Assembly: GCA_002307145.1 (NCBI GenBank)
Contig: DBTR01000060.1
Coordinates: 1-51,426, forward strand
Direction of reading: 5' to 3'
Length of the DNA: 51,426 nucleotides
Source: Rhodospirillum sp. UBA1311
GTDB lineage: Bacteria > Pseudomonadota > Alphaproteobacteria > Rhodospirillales > Rhodospirillaceae
A program made the position numbers and the translations under genes. The notes below the pieces were generated by a model. The model did not search any database. It was not told the origin of the DNA and saw nothing but the letters and a program-made list of their open reading frames with translations. This document shows, piece by piece, positions 33,173-42,340 of the stretch; position 1 is the first letter of the stretch; the number at the start of each line of letters is the position of its first letter.

Positions 33173-33583
33173 ATGAACCGGTTTTTTGCCACCGCCCTCG
33201 CTGCTGCGATGCTCGCTGCGCCGAGCTTGGCCTTTGCCCGCGACATGCAGGACGGCGACGGACGCGACGAACCGCGCCACGAGCAGCAGGCCCCGCAGCG
33301 CCAGCACCAGCCGCAGGCGAGCCGCGACGACCATCGCCAGCCCGATCGCGACCAGCGGCGGAGCGCCGCGCCGCAGCAACATGTGCAAAGCCGCGCCTGG
33401 AACCAGGGCGACCGCTTCGACCGCCATTACGCGCCGCATTACGCCCGCGTCGTTTACGTCGAGCGTTATGGCCTCGCTCCGCCGCCGCCCGATCAGGTCT
33501 GGGTGCGCTCGGGCTTCGATGCCCTGCTGGTGCGCCTCTCCAACAACGTCGTCGTCGCGATCAGCCCCGGCGTCTTCCGTTAA
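33173..33583 (+). CDS. RcnB-like periplasmic protein
   Basis: The protein has 136 residues. The signal peptide ends ALAFARD-like at about residue 22. A long Arg/Gln/His/Asp-rich low-complexity stretch (residues 25-75) follows, then the RcnB-type C-terminus with Trp and DRHYAPHY. RcnB proteins affect nickel/cobalt homeostasis. The start at 33173 follows AGAGGAG; ATG 33149 would add an unlikely leader. Confidence 0.75.
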   Translation: MNRFFATALAAAMLAAPSLAFARDMQDGDGRDEPRHEQQAPQRQHQPQASRDDHRQPDRDQRRSAAPQQHVQSRAWNQGDRFDRHYAPHYARVVYVERYGLAPPPPDQVWVRSGFDALLVRLSNNVVVAISPGVFR

Positions 33584-33592
33584 GCTTGAGAA

Positions 33593-33621
33593 AAAAGCCC
33601 CGGAATTGTTCCGGGGCTTTT
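33593..33621. terminator. Bidirectional terminator
   Basis: A 13-bp perfect stem, AAAAGCCCCGGAA and TTCCGGGGCTTTT, with a 3-base loop separates convergent genes and can serve both. Confidence 0.93.
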
Positions 33622-33623
33622 CG

Positions 33624-34373
33624 TCAGTTGGCGGCCTTTTCGGTTGCCGCCGCGGGGCTGGGCGCTGCGGCCGGGGCGGGAGTCTCCGCCTTGGCCTGCT
33701 GCACGCCGGAGGGGAAGGCTTCTGCGTCCGCGCCGTACTTCGGCGAATACGGACCGGCGGGGAGGCCCTTGCCCGGGCCGTTCACCGCCATGCCGTTGGC
33801 CTGGCGCGCGAGCGGCATGTAGTTGGGCGCGGCGCGTTCCATCGCGGCGACCACCGCCTGGGCGATCAGCCCGGCAAGGCCGCCGCCGCTGTTGTTCGCC
33901 TGCGGCTGGTAGACCAGGGCTTCGGTGTCGTCCCAGAGGGTTTCGCCGGTGTGCGCGTCTTTCAGCGCATAGGCGATCGTCACTTCGGTCGAAGTGGCGA
34001 ATACCGCGTAGGTGGAGTCCCACTTCTCGATCGTGACGTAGAGGATCGCGTCGGCGTGGAACATCTCGCCGAGGCGTTCCGGCGGTGCGGAATGCACGAG
34101 GTCGGCGTCGGAGAGGCCGTCGTCCTCCATCACCCGCTTCACCAGATGCACCGGGAAGACGTAATAGCCGCGCTCGGCGAGCGGCAGGGTGATGGTGGAG
34201 AGGTAGTAGTCGGCGGCGGTGACTTCGAGGCTGCGGTTGACCGCCGGAACCACCACGATGCTGTGCGGGTCGACGGCGCGGAAGTGGGCGTAGTCCTTCG
34301 GGGTCTGGGTGGTGACGCAGGCGCCGAGGGAGAGTGCCGCGAGCGCGACGAACGCGAGACGGAGGGCTTTCAT
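33624..34373 (-). CDS. DUF799 (GNA1162-type) lipoprotein
   Basis: The protein has 249 residues. The lipobox LGAC is at 16-19. The mature part shows SIVVVPAVNRSLEVTAADYY and AVVYQPQANNSGGG-like features of the GNA1162 family, followed by an Ala/Pro tail. It is the last gene of a four-lipoprotein operon headed by csgG. Confidence 0.82.
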   Translation of the reverse strand: MKALRLAFVALAALSLGACVTTQTPKDYAHFRAVDPHSIVVVPAVNRSLEVTAADYYLSTITLPLAERGYYVFPVHLVKRVMEDDGLSDADLVHSAPPERLGEMFHADAILYVTIEKWDSTYAVFATSTEVTIAYALKDAHTGETLWDDTEALVYQPQANNSGGGLAGLIAQAVVAAMERAAPNYMPLARQANGMAVNGPGKGLPAGPYSPKYGADAEAFPSGVQQAKAETPAPAAAPSPAAATEKAAN

Positions 34374-34375
34374 GC

Positions 34376-34810
34376 TCAGTTTCCTCCGGCGAGTTTCTGT
34401 TCGGGAGCGGCGGCGGCGGCGGTCGGCGCGGCGGCGGGAGCCGCCGGCTTCTGCAGCTGTTTGCCGCCCTTCGCGTAGGCGATCATCGTGTCCATGAACC
34501 CGGCGGAATCCGCCCAGGTCGCCTTCTCCTTCTCGAAGTAGGCGACGGCGTCGTCGGTGCGATGCTGCTCAAGGAGCTGGTAGCCGTATTCGGCGTAGAT
34601 CCCGGGCGGCATGCGCTTGCCCGCGCTTTCGTTGTCCGCGATCACCTTGAGGAGCGCGGCCTGGAAGTCGGCCTGGGTGGTGTCGTCCTGCGCGTACTTG
34701 TACATCGCGGTGTCGTAGGTGCCCCAGGTGTAGAGGTTTTCCGGCCCGCACCCGGCGAGCGCGACGCAGGCGGCCGCGGCGACGGCGGCCGAGACTATGC
34801 GGCGGTTCAT
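34376..34810 (-). CDS. DUF4810 lipoprotein
   Basis: The protein has 144 residues. The lipobox is LAGC near residue 21. YTWGTYDTAMYKY and PPGIYAEYGYQLLEQ are the family core, a TPR-like helical domain. An Ala/Pro tail follows. It overlaps the upstream gene by 4 bp and stands 2 bp from the next gene. Confidence 0.82.
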   Translation of the reverse strand: MNRRIVSAAVAAAACVALAGCGPENLYTWGTYDTAMYKYAQDDTTQADFQAALLKVIADNESAGKRMPPGIYAEYGYQLLEQHRTDDAVAYFEKEKATWADSAGFMDTMIAYAKGGKQLQKPAAPAAAPTAAAAAPEQKLAGGN

Positions 34811-35127
34811 TGGATGGCTCCCGGCAGGACGATCTCGCGATTGACCGCGCCGCTGACGAACACGGTCTCCTCATGCAGCAGCTTGCCGTCTTCCGAATTC
34901 ACCCGGACGACGTGCTTGCCCGGCTCGACGCGCACCGCGCGGCCGATGAAGTCGTTGGCCTTGCCGACGTAGACGCCGTCGACATAGAAGGTCGAGAATG
35001 CCGGGGCGTTGGCGACCGAGAAGCTCGGCCGGCTGTCGACCGTGCGGGTCTGCTCGGTCGGGTTGGAGCATGCCGCCAGCAGGCAGGCGCACGCGCCAAG
35101 CGTCGCGATGTGGATCTTGCGCATCAT
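34807..35127 (-). CDS. Small lipoprotein with PEGA-like fold
   Basis: The protein has 106 residues. The lipobox is LAAC near residue 20. The mature part contains STFYVDGVYVGKAND and VEPGKHVVRV, as in PEGA-type beta domains. It is coupled to csgG by a 4-bp overlap. Confidence 0.72.
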   Translation of the reverse strand: MMRKIHIATLGACACLLAACSNPTEQTRTVDSRPSFSVANAPAFSTFYVDGVYVGKANDFIGRAVRVEPGKHVVRVNSEDGKLLHEETVFVSGAVNREIVLPGAIQ

Positions 35128-36080
35128 TTCGCCTCGCTCACGAACAGCGACCGGGTATCGGCGGGAAGCTGGCCGCCCACCACCGCGCAGATCGCGCCTT
35201 CGTCGGTTTCGTTAGTGCCGAACAGGCTCGCGACCTTCAAGGTCGCGACCGGAGCGGCGGGCAGGGTGATGGTGAAGCCGGTCTGGGCGCTCTTCACCTT
35301 TTCGCCTTCGCGCATCACCATCAGGCTGTCGCCGACCTTGAGGCCCTGGCGCGCGCCGCCGGTGATGTAGACCTCGGAGCCGCCGGCCTTCAAAATGTCG
35401 GTGCGCCACGGACGCTCGGTGAGCTTGGTGACGAGGCTGTTCATCACGTCGGAGACCGCCGCGCCGATCGCCTTGTCGTTGAGCGTCGCGTCGTAGTCGG
35501 CGCGCGAGCCGTAGCCGAGCACGCCCTCGGCCTCGTTGGTGGATTCACCCTGGCCGGTGCCGGAGAAGAAGACGTAGCCGGTCTTCGGGTCGACGAGGCG
35601 GATCTCCACCTTGGCGTGGGCGACCTGCTTCTTCGTCGCGCTGAAGAAGCCCGACTTGCCGACCGTGCTGCGGCCGAACTCGGTCACCGAGCCGAGAATC
35701 AGGGTGTCGACGCCGATCAGGTCCGCGCCGCCGCCGATCTCCTGCTCGCGCTTCAGCTTTTCGAGGTCGGGGCGCTCGAACACCAGGAAGTCGCCGGATT
35801 CGACGAGACGGTTGGCGAGCATGTCGGAGGCCTGCTTGCCGAGCGGATCGGCGTCGCCGTCGCGCAGGAAGGTGCGGCCGTAACGGGTTTCGTTGGTGAA
35901 GCGGCCGATCGCGATCTTGCGCTTCAAAACCTTCGCCTGCGGCTGGATCGCGGCTTTCTGCGCGACCACCGCCTCGGTGCGGGCGACGGGCGGCTCGACG
36001 GGCTTGGGCGTGGTGTCGGGCACCGCGCACGCGCCGAGCAGCGACGCCGCGCCGATCGCGGCGAATAGACTGATTCTCAT
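35124..36080 (-). CDS. CsgG/HfaB-family outer-membrane lipoprotein
   Basis: The protein has 318 residues. The start at 36080 follows AGGGGG and gives a signal with lipobox LGAC. The CsgG domain shows KIAIGRFTNETRYG, ASDMLANRLVESGDFLVFER and LILGSVTEFGR. CsgG forms a secretion pore for curli; HfaB has a role in the holdfast. Here it is followed by a PEGA-like lipoprotein, DUF4810 and DUF799, a set known as a lipoprotein complex without a curlin gene. Confidence 0.85.
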   Translation of the reverse strand: MRISLFAAIGAASLLGACAVPDTTPKPVEPPVARTEAVVAQKAAIQPQAKVLKRKIAIGRFTNETRYGRTFLRDGDADPLGKQASDMLANRLVESGDFLVFERPDLEKLKREQEIGGGADLIGVDTLILGSVTEFGRSTVGKSGFFSATKKQVAHAKVEIRLVDPKTGYVFFSGTGQGESTNEAEGVLGYGSRADYDATLNDKAIGAAVSDVMNSLVTKLTERPWRTDILKAGGSEVYITGGARQGLKVGDSLMVMREGEKVKSAQTGFTITLPAAPVATLKVASLFGTNETDEGAICAVVGGQLPADTRSLFVSEAK

Positions 36081-36280
36081 TATGAATTCCCCCTTAAGAC
36101 GAGTTCTACGTCCTTCGGGGCAGATTACGCCGAAATTCCCTGTGTTCAACCACAAGATGCGGAATTGCGCCGTTTGAACGTGGCGGTGCGGGGGCGCGTT
36201 TCAACCTTGCGAATTTTCTCCCAGCTCTTTGCATTCCAGACTATATTTGCGCCCCTCGGGATCAAAAATTTCAGGAAACC

Positions 36281-37213
36281 ATGATGAAGGCTCTAGGGGC
36301 ATTGGCGCAGTTCGTCGGCAAGACGTTCGCGGTGTGGGTTCTCGTCGTCACCGTCGCCGCCTACATGGCGCCCGATGTGTTCAAGCCGCTCGCGGCCTAC
36401 ATCATCTGGCTGCTCGGCATGGTGATGTTCGGCATGGGCCTCACCCTCTCTCCCGGCGACTTCGTCGAGGTGGCGCGGCGTCCGAAGGAGGTCGGCCTCG
36501 GCGTGATCGCCCAGTTCACCGTGATGCCGCTCGTCGCCTTCGCCCTTACCCGGATCGTGCCGATGTCGCCCGAGATCGCGGCGGGCGTGATCCTCGTCGG
36601 CTGCTGTCCCGGCGGCACGTCGAGCAACGTCATGACCTACCTGTCGAAGGGCGACGTCGCCTTGAGCGTCACCCTCACCACCATCACCACCCTGATGGCC
36701 CCGTTCGCCACTCCGGCGCTGGTCTGGGTGTTCGCCAGCCAGTACCTGCCGGTCGACGCGGCGGCGATGTTCCTCTCGATCGCCAAGGTGGTGCTGCTGC
36801 CGATCGCGCTCGGCGTCGCGGTCAAGTCGATCTTCCCCAAGATCGCGCAGAACCTCATTCCGGTCCTGCCCCTGGTCAGCGTCACCGGCATCGTCCTGAT
36901 CGTCGCGGCGGTGGTCGCGGTCAGCCAGGCGAAGATCGCGCAGAGCGGACTCTTGATCGCGGGCGTGGTGATCGCCCACAACGGCGTCGGCTACCTGCTC
37001 GGCTATCTCGCCGGGCGCGCTGGCGGAATGAAGCTCGCGCAGCGGAAGGCGGTGGCGATCGAAGTCGGGATGCAGAACTCCGGCCTCGGCGCGGCGCTGG
37101 CGCAGGCCCACTTCTCGCCGCTCGCGGCGGTGCCGAGCGCGATCTTCAGCGTCTGGCACAACATCTCGGGCGCGATGCTCGCCAACTACTTCGGGCGGCG
37201 CACGGCGGAATAA
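36281..37213 (+). CDS. Bile acid:sodium symporter (SBF) family transporter
   Basis: The protein has 310 residues with about 9-10 membrane segments. VGCCPGGTSSNVMTYLSKGD and EVGMQNSGLGAALA are the family signature motifs at the crossover helices. It transports an organic anion with sodium; the substrate is unknown. The start follows AGGA. The LysR gene begins 3 bp after the stop, so the regulator is in the same operon. A paralogue lies at 45284. Confidence 0.88.
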   Translation: MMKALGALAQFVGKTFAVWVLVVTVAAYMAPDVFKPLAAYIIWLLGMVMFGMGLTLSPGDFVEVARRPKEVGLGVIAQFTVMPLVAFALTRIVPMSPEIAAGVILVGCCPGGTSSNVMTYLSKGDVALSVTLTTITTLMAPFATPALVWVFASQYLPVDAAAMFLSIAKVVLLPIALGVAVKSIFPKIAQNLIPVLPLVSVTGIVLIVAAVVAVSQAKIAQSGLLIAGVVIAHNGVGYLLGYLAGRAGGMKLAQRKAVAIEVGMQNSGLGAALAQAHFSPLAAVPSAIFSVWHNISGAMLANYFGRRTAE

Positions 37214-37215
37214 GG

Positions 37216-38139
37216 ATGGAGCTGCGCCAACTCAGGATCTTCGTCGCGGTGGCGGAAGAACTCCACTTCCGCCGCGCCGCCGAGCGCGTCGGCCTCGCGC
37301 AGGCCGCGCTCTCGGCGCAGATCAAGGCGCTCGAAGACGAACTCGGCTTCTCCCTGCTGTTCCGCACCACCCGCCACGTCAGCCTCACCCAAGCCGGCGC
37401 GGTCTTCCTCGACGAAGCCCGCGCCGTCCTCAGCCGCGCCGCCGACGCCGTAGACGCCGCCCGCGCCGCCGCCGACAGCGGCCTCCAACGCTTGCGCATC
37501 GGCGGCATCGACGCCGCCCTGGTGTGGTTCCTGCCGCCCATGCTCGGCGAATTCCGCAAGCGCTTCCCCGAGGTCTACCTGCCGCTGACCGAAGTCACCG
37601 CCTCCGCCGAGCAGGGCCTCGAACTCCTCCGCCACCGCGTCGACGTCGGCTTCTTCCGCGCCCCCGCCGCCGACGACTCCCTCAGCTGGGAACCCCTGGT
37701 CGAGGAGCGCGTCATCGTCGCGCTGCCCGCCGCACACCCCCTCGCCGCCAAACCCGAAATCGGCATCGCCGACCTCGCCGACGAAACCCTGATCGGCTAC
37801 CCGCGCCACGCAAGGCCCGTCCTCCACGCGATGCTCTGGGAAGGCTTCACCCGCGCCGGACTCCGCCCGCGCATCGGCTTCGAAGCGGTCGAAAAAGCCA
37901 CCCTCCTCCGCCTCGTCGGCCAAGGCCTCGGCATCGGCCTCGTCCCCCAGTGGATCACCCTCACCCCGCAAGACGGCGTCGCCTTCCGTCCCCTCGCCGA
38001 CGCCTCCGCCAAAATGCGCATCGGCGTCGGCTGGCGTACCGCCGACCGCTCCGAAACCCTCCCCGCCTTCCTCGACCTCGCCCGCGCCCACGGCGCACGC
38101 ATGCAAGCGGCCTTGAGCGCGCAGACGTTCGGGAAGTGA
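37216..38139 (+). CDS. LysR-family transcriptional regulator
   Basis: The protein has 307 residues. The N-terminal winged helix is visible as MELRQLRIFVAVAEELHFRR, AAERVGLAQAALSAQIKALE and LFRTTRHVSLTQAG. The effector domain follows from residue ~95. It probably controls the adjoining SBF transporter; its ligand is unknown. The start is preceded by TAAGG. Confidence 0.92.
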   Translation: MELRQLRIFVAVAEELHFRRAAERVGLAQAALSAQIKALEDELGFSLLFRTTRHVSLTQAGAVFLDEARAVLSRAADAVDAARAAADSGLQRLRIGGIDAALVWFLPPMLGEFRKRFPEVYLPLTEVTASAEQGLELLRHRVDVGFFRAPAADDSLSWEPLVEERVIVALPAAHPLAAKPEIGIADLADETLIGYPRHARPVLHAMLWEGFTRAGLRPRIGFEAVEKATLLRLVGQGLGIGLVPQWITLTPQDGVAFRPLADASAKMRIGVGWRTADRSETLPAFLDLARAHGARMQAALSAQTFGK

Positions 38140-38156
38140 AGGGAAAAGAGGTAGGT

Positions 38157-38332
38157 CCGGGCTCTGCCCGGGCCCGCTGGGGCCGGGGGCCCCAGACCCC
38201 ATAACTTGGTTTTTCGCGCGTCAGCGCAATCAACCGTCATGCCGCGCGAAGGCTTTATGGCGCTACGCGCAAAAACCAAAACTAACGAGATGCAAGGGCC
38301 CTCGGCCCTTGCCGGGCCCGGGCAGAGCCCGG
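38157..38332. repeat. Intergenic repeat element, copy 2 (imperfect palindrome)
   Basis: CCGGGCTCTGCCCGG (38157-38171) and CCGGGCAGAGCCCGG (38318-38332) form terminal inverted repeats. Two further hairpins (GGGGCC-type at about 38179-38193, and GCAAGGGCC/GGCCCTTGC) lie inside. The ~65-bp core matches copy 1 at 28288-28455 in reverse. No coding function is seen. Confidence 0.72.
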
Positions 38333-38348
38333 ATCTTTCCCTTAAGCC

Positions 38349-39248
38349 TTAAACCTCTACCGCGACTTTGGCGAAGAACCGGGTGAACTCGGCGATCACG
38401 AGGTCGGGGCATTCTTCGGCGAGGTAGTGGCCGCCGGGGAGGGGGCCGCCGGTGACATGCTCGGCGCGTTGGCGCCAGAGGGCGAGGGGGTCGAAGCATT
38501 TGCCGATGATGCCGCGTTCGCCCCAGAGGGCGTGGACCGGCATCGGGAGTTTGGCGTCGCCGTCGGCGTCGTCGTGGTCGAGATCGATGGCGGCGGCGGC
38601 GCGGTAGTCTTCGCAGGAGCCGTGGATGGTGGCGGGGTCGGCGAAGGCGGCGAGGTATTCATCGAGGGCTTCGGCGGCGAACGGGGCCATGCCTGCCGAG
38701 CCAGAGCCGCATTTCTTCAGCCAGTAGGCCTTGGGGTCGGCTTCGATCATGTGCTCGGGGAAGGGAGCTTTCTGGATCAGGAAGAACCAGTGCCAATAGG
38801 CGCGGGCGAAGGCTTCGGTGGTATTGCGGTACATCTCGCGGGTCGGTGCGATGTCGAGGGTGGCGAGCGCGCGGACGCGGGCGGGGAAGTCGGCGGCAAG
38901 GCGGTGGGCGACGCGCGCGCCGCGGTCGTGCGCGCCGACGAAGAAGCGCTCATGGCCGAAGTGGGTCATCACCGCCGCCATGTCGGCGGCCATCGCGCGT
39001 TTGGAATAGGGGGCGTGGTCGGGGGCGGAGGCGGGCTTGGACGAGCGGCCGTAGCCGCGCAGGTCGGCGGCGACGACGGTGTAGGACTTCGCCAGTTCGG
39101 GCGCGACGCGGTTCCACATCGCCGAGGTTTGCGGGTAGCCGTGGAGGAGCAGCAGCGCTGGTCCGGAGCCGCCGACGCGGCAGAAGATTTCCGCGCCCGG
39201 CGTGGCGACGCGGTGTTCGGTGAATCCGGGGAACAGGGGAGCGGTCAT
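38349..39248 (-). CDS. Haloacetate (fluoroacetate) dehalogenase-like hydrolase
   Basis: The protein has 299 residues with an alpha/beta-hydrolase fold. The nucleophile Asp108 sits in GAHDRGARVAHR, with Arg109 and Arg112 for carboxylate binding. The acid Asp132 is in LDIAPT and His274 in GGHYL. Halide-pocket residues His153, Trp154 (YWHWFF) and Tyr215 (CEDYR) are all present, matching characterised fluoroacetate dehalogenases. It would hydrolyse haloacetates to glycolate. Confidence 0.85.
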   Translation of the reverse strand: MTAPLFPGFTEHRVATPGAEIFCRVGGSGPALLLLHGYPQTSAMWNRVAPELAKSYTVVAADLRGYGRSSKPASAPDHAPYSKRAMAADMAAVMTHFGHERFFVGAHDRGARVAHRLAADFPARVRALATLDIAPTREMYRNTTEAFARAYWHWFFLIQKAPFPEHMIEADPKAYWLKKCGSGSAGMAPFAAEALDEYLAAFADPATIHGSCEDYRAAAAIDLDHDDADGDAKLPMPVHALWGERGIIGKCFDPLALWRQRAEHVTGGPLPGGHYLAEECPDLVIAEFTRFFAKVAVEV

Positions 39249-39316
39249 CTTGGGGGCCTCGTCGGTTGAGAGGGAACACTCCAGAGATAAGCCGGTTGGG
39301 GCCGGAAATTAGCCGT

Positions 39317-39331
39317 GATTATTATATAATC
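39317..39331. promoter_or_regulatory. AT-rich dyad between dehalogenase and leuC
   Basis: GATTAT and ATAATC flank TAT as a 15-bp inverted repeat in the divergent promoter region. It is a possible operator or promoter core. Confidence 0.4.
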
Positions 39332-39402
39332 GTTTGCGATTAATCATCGACGGCGGCCTTCCTACCTTCTCAAGGGACAGCATGACCCCAAGGAGGCCGC
39401 TC

Positions 39403-40815
39403 GTGACCGCACCGCGCACGCTCTACCGCAAACTCGTCGACGCCCACACCGTGCAGCGCCTGAGCGACGACGAAGTTCTGCTCGGCATCGATTTGCACAT
39501 CATGAACGAGTACACCAGCCCGCAGGCGTTCTCGGGGCTGGCGGACTCGCAGCGCCCGGTGTGGCGGCCCGGCGCGCATCTGGCGGTGGTGTCGCACGTC
39601 AACGCGACGCGGCGCAACGGCCCGGGCGACGACGACGCGGCATTGCTGATCCGCACGCTGGAGGACAACTGCCGCACCCACGGCATCGCCTGCTACAGCC
39701 TCAAGGACGCGCGCCAGGGCATCGAGCACGTGGTGGTGCCGGAGCAGGGCTTGGCGCGGCCGGGGATGGCGATCGCCTGCGGCGACTCCCACACCACCAC
39801 CTATGGCGCATTCGGCGCGCTCGGCTTCGGCATCGGCACGTCGGAGGTCGAGCACGTGCTGGCGACCCAGACCCTGGTCTACACGCCGCTGAAGGACTTC
39901 CGCATCGTCATCGACGGGCCGCTACCCTTGGGCGTCACCGCCAAGGATCTGGCGATCCGCGCGGTGGCCGAGGTGCGCGCGGGCGGCGCGAACGGCTACG
40001 CGGTGGAGTTCGCGGGCGCGGCGATCGAAGCGCTCGACATCGCGGGGCGGATGACGGTGTGCAACATGGCGGTCGAGCTCGGCGCGCGCGCCGCGCTGAT
40101 GGCTCCGAACCAAGCCGTCACTGATTTCCTCAAGGGCAAGCCGCAGGCTCCCACCGGTGCGGAGTGGGACGCCGCCCGCGCCGCGTGGCAGGGCCTCGCC
40201 TCCGACCCCGACGCCATCTTCGACCGCGAGATCGTCATCGACGCCGCGACCATCGCGCCGCAAGTCACCTGGGGCACCAGCCCGGACCAGGCGGTGGCGG
40301 TGGGCGGCACCGTGCCCGACCCGGCAACCGAGCCGACGCCCGCGCGCCGCGCCGCCGCCGAGCGCTCGCTCGCCTACATGGGCTTGGCGGCCGGGCAGCC
40401 GGTGGCCGAGATTGCCATCGACCGCGCCTTCATCGGTTCCTGCACCAACAGCCGCATCGAAGACCTGCGCGCCGCCGCCGCCGTCCTACGCGGGCGGCAC
40501 GTCAGCGCAAACGTCGCGGCGGTGGTGGTGCCGGGCTCCAACCTCGTGCGCAAGGCCGCCGAGGCGGAAGGGCTCGACAAAGTCTTCCGCGATGCCGGGT
40601 TCGAGTGGCGGCCCGCCGCCGGGTGCTCGATGTGCCTCGCGATGAACGACGACGTCGCCAAGCCCGGCGAACGCCTCGCCTCCTCCACCAACCGCAATTT
40701 CGAGGGCCGCCAGGGCCAGGGCGCGCGCACCCACCTGATGAGCCCCGCCATGGTCGCCGCCGCCGCCGTCGCCGGACGCCTCGCCGACGTCCGCAACTTC
40801 CCGCCCCTGTCGTAA
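39403..40815 (+). CDS. leuC: 3-isopropylmalate dehydratase large subunit
   Basis: The protein has 470 residues. The GTG start at 39403 follows AAGGAGG at 6 bases; ATG 39382 would add 7 residues. Iron-sulfur cysteines are in GSCTNSR and GCSMCLAMN, and the substrate loop GDSHTTTYGAFGALGFGIG is intact. With LeuD it isomerises isopropylmalate in leucine synthesis. The closely related maleate, citraconate or homoaconitate dehydratases cannot be excluded. Confidence 0.9.
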   Translation: MTAPRTLYRKLVDAHTVQRLSDDEVLLGIDLHIMNEYTSPQAFSGLADSQRPVWRPGAHLAVVSHVNATRRNGPGDDDAALLIRTLEDNCRTHGIACYSLKDARQGIEHVVVPEQGLARPGMAIACGDSHTTTYGAFGALGFGIGTSEVEHVLATQTLVYTPLKDFRIVIDGPLPLGVTAKDLAIRAVAEVRAGGANGYAVEFAGAAIEALDIAGRMTVCNMAVELGARAALMAPNQAVTDFLKGKPQAPTGAEWDAARAAWQGLASDPDAIFDREIVIDAATIAPQVTWGTSPDQAVAVGGTVPDPATEPTPARRAAAERSLAYMGLAAGQPVAEIAIDRAFIGSCTNSRIEDLRAAAAVLRGRHVSANVAAVVVPGSNLVRKAAEAEGLDKVFRDAGFEWRPAAGCSMCLAMNDDVAKPGERLASSTNRNFEGRQGQGARTHLMSPAMVAAAAVAGRLADVRNFPPLS

Positions 40816-40827
40816 AGGAGAGCCGCG

Positions 40828-41445
40828 ATGACCCCCGTTTCCCTGATCGAAGGCACCGCCGCCCCGTTTGGCCAGCCCAACGTCGACACCGACGTGATCA
40901 TGCCCAAGCGCTTCCTCAAAACCGTCACCCGCGCGGGCCTCGCGGACGGCGTGTTCGCCGACCTCCGCTTCCAGGCCGACGGCAGCGAAGCCCCCGACTT
41001 CATCCTCAACCGCCCCGACTATCGCGGCGCGCAAATCCTCGTCGTCGGCGACAACTTCGGCTGCGGCTCCTCCCGCGAACACGCCGTCTGGGGCCTCGCC
41101 CAGCTCGGCGTCAAAGTCCTCCTCGGCACCACCTTCGCCGGAATCTTCTTCGACAACTGCCGCCGCAACGGCCTCCTCGCCGTCACCCTAGACTCCGCCA
41201 CCCGCGACGCCCTCCTCGCCCGCGTCGCCGACCCCGCGCAAGCCCAGCTCACCGTCGACCTCCCCCTCCAGGAAATCCGCGCCCCCGGCCTGCGCGCGGG
41301 CTTCGACATCGAACCCGCCCGCAAGCAAGACCTCCTCACTGGCGCCGACCCCATCGCCCAAACCCTCACCCACGCCGAATCCATCCGCCGCTTCGAAGCC
41401 GAAGCCTTCGCGGCAGCGCCCTGGCGGCGGATCGTGGTGGGGTAA
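40828..41445 (+). CDS. leuD: 3-isopropylmalate dehydratase small subunit
   Basis: The protein has 205 residues. PNVDTDVIMPKRFLK, GDNFGCGSSREHAVWGL and FFDNCRRNGLL are the family motifs. The gene lies 12 bp after leuC with AAAGGAG. Its last 55 bp are repeated at 42341-42395, where the same reading frame would give another functional-looking C-terminus. Confidence 0.92.
   Translation: MTPVSLIEGTAAPFGQPNVDTDVIMPKRFLKTVTRAGLADGVFADLRFQADGSEAPDFILNRPDYRGAQILVVGDNFGCGSSREHAVWGLAQLGVKVLLGTTFAGIFFDNCRRNGLLAVTLDSATRDALLARVADPAQAQLTVDLPLQEIRAPGLRAGFDIEPARKQDLLTGADPIAQTLTHAESIRRFEAEAFAAAPWRRIVVG
41391..41445 (+). repeat. leuD 3' end repeat, copy A
   Basis: This segment matches 42341-42395 at 47 of 55 positions by eye. 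The copies are exactly 950 bp apart and flank the VPLPA-CTERM gene. The gap 41446-41641 between leuD and that gene holds nothing else recognisable. Confidence 0.85.
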
Positions 41446-41641
41446 ATTTGGTCCGGCAGCCCGCCGACAACTTGCACTTGAGGCGATGGGAACACATACT
41501 ATTGCGTGATACGTCCGCCCGAAGCGGAACCGGCCTCGTCCCCGGAGGGAACGATCGTCCAGGTCCAGGAAGGTCGATCGTGCGTTTGCCGACATCCGGC
41601 CGGAGACCATCCTCTCCACCGGAAACGAGATGAGGCCTGTG

Positions 41642-42307
41642 ATGAAGTTCCTGCTTTCCTGTATCGCGGCGGCGACGCTGCTGGGCGTTTCCATTCCCGC
41701 CGATGCCGCGACGGTCAATATCGGCTCGACCGCCGGAACCTACGACGTCACCTCGTCCGGCACCGAGTCCTGGGGCACGGTCAGCGATTACTTTTCCGGC
41801 ACGCTTGCCGCCGGAACGACCGTGACCTTTACCTTCACCGTCAATGCGACTGGCGAAAACAACGGCAACAAGGGCGTCAGCGGCGGCGGCTCCTATGCGT
41901 TCTACGAGAACAACGGCGTGGTTTCGAACACCTGGGTGGCCGGGTACAGCAGCTATAACGGCGGCACCAACGCTTATGAGAACCCCGGCAAGTCGGGCAG
42001 TTCGTGGGGCGGCTACAACGACGCGAGCAACTCCAACAACTGGGTCAGCCTCGCCCTGCTGCTGTCCAGCGCCAATCTCGCCGCAGACGGAAAAAGCGGC
42101 ACCGTCACCATCGCCAACTTGTCCGATGCCACGGTCAATTACTGGGTGAGCTTCGTCTCGGCCGTCTCCGGATACCTCGGCCAGACAATCACCTACACGG
42201 TGTCCTCGGTCGCCTCCACTCCGCTTCCGGCCGCGTTGCCCCTGTTCGGCGCGGCGATTCTCGGGCTCGGGCTCCTGGGCAGCCGCCGCGCCAAGCGCCG
42301 GACCTAG
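41642..42307 (+). CDS. VPLPA-CTERM sorting-domain protein
   Basis: The protein has 221 residues. A signal peptide (FLLSCIAAATLLG) is followed by a Gly/Ser/Thr/Asn-rich mature part, consistent with an extracellular beta protein. The C-terminus is TPLPAALPLFGAAILGLG then a basic RRAKRR, a VPLPA/PEP-CTERM-type sorting signal processed by an exosortase or related enzyme. The start at 41642 is preferred for the signal; ATG 41630 is an alternative. Confidence 0.85.
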   Translation: MKFLLSCIAAATLLGVSIPADAATVNIGSTAGTYDVTSSGTESWGTVSDYFSGTLAAGTTVTFTFTVNATGENNGNKGVSGGGSYAFYENNGVVSNTWVAGYSSYNGGTNAYENPGKSGSSWGGYNDASNSNNWVSLALLLSSANLAADGKSGTVTIANLSDATVNYWVSFVSAVSGYLGQTITYTVSSVASTPLPAALPLFGAAILGLGLLGSRRAKRRT

Positions 42308-42340
42308 CCCCGTCCCGGCCCCTCATCCACACCAAGTTCT

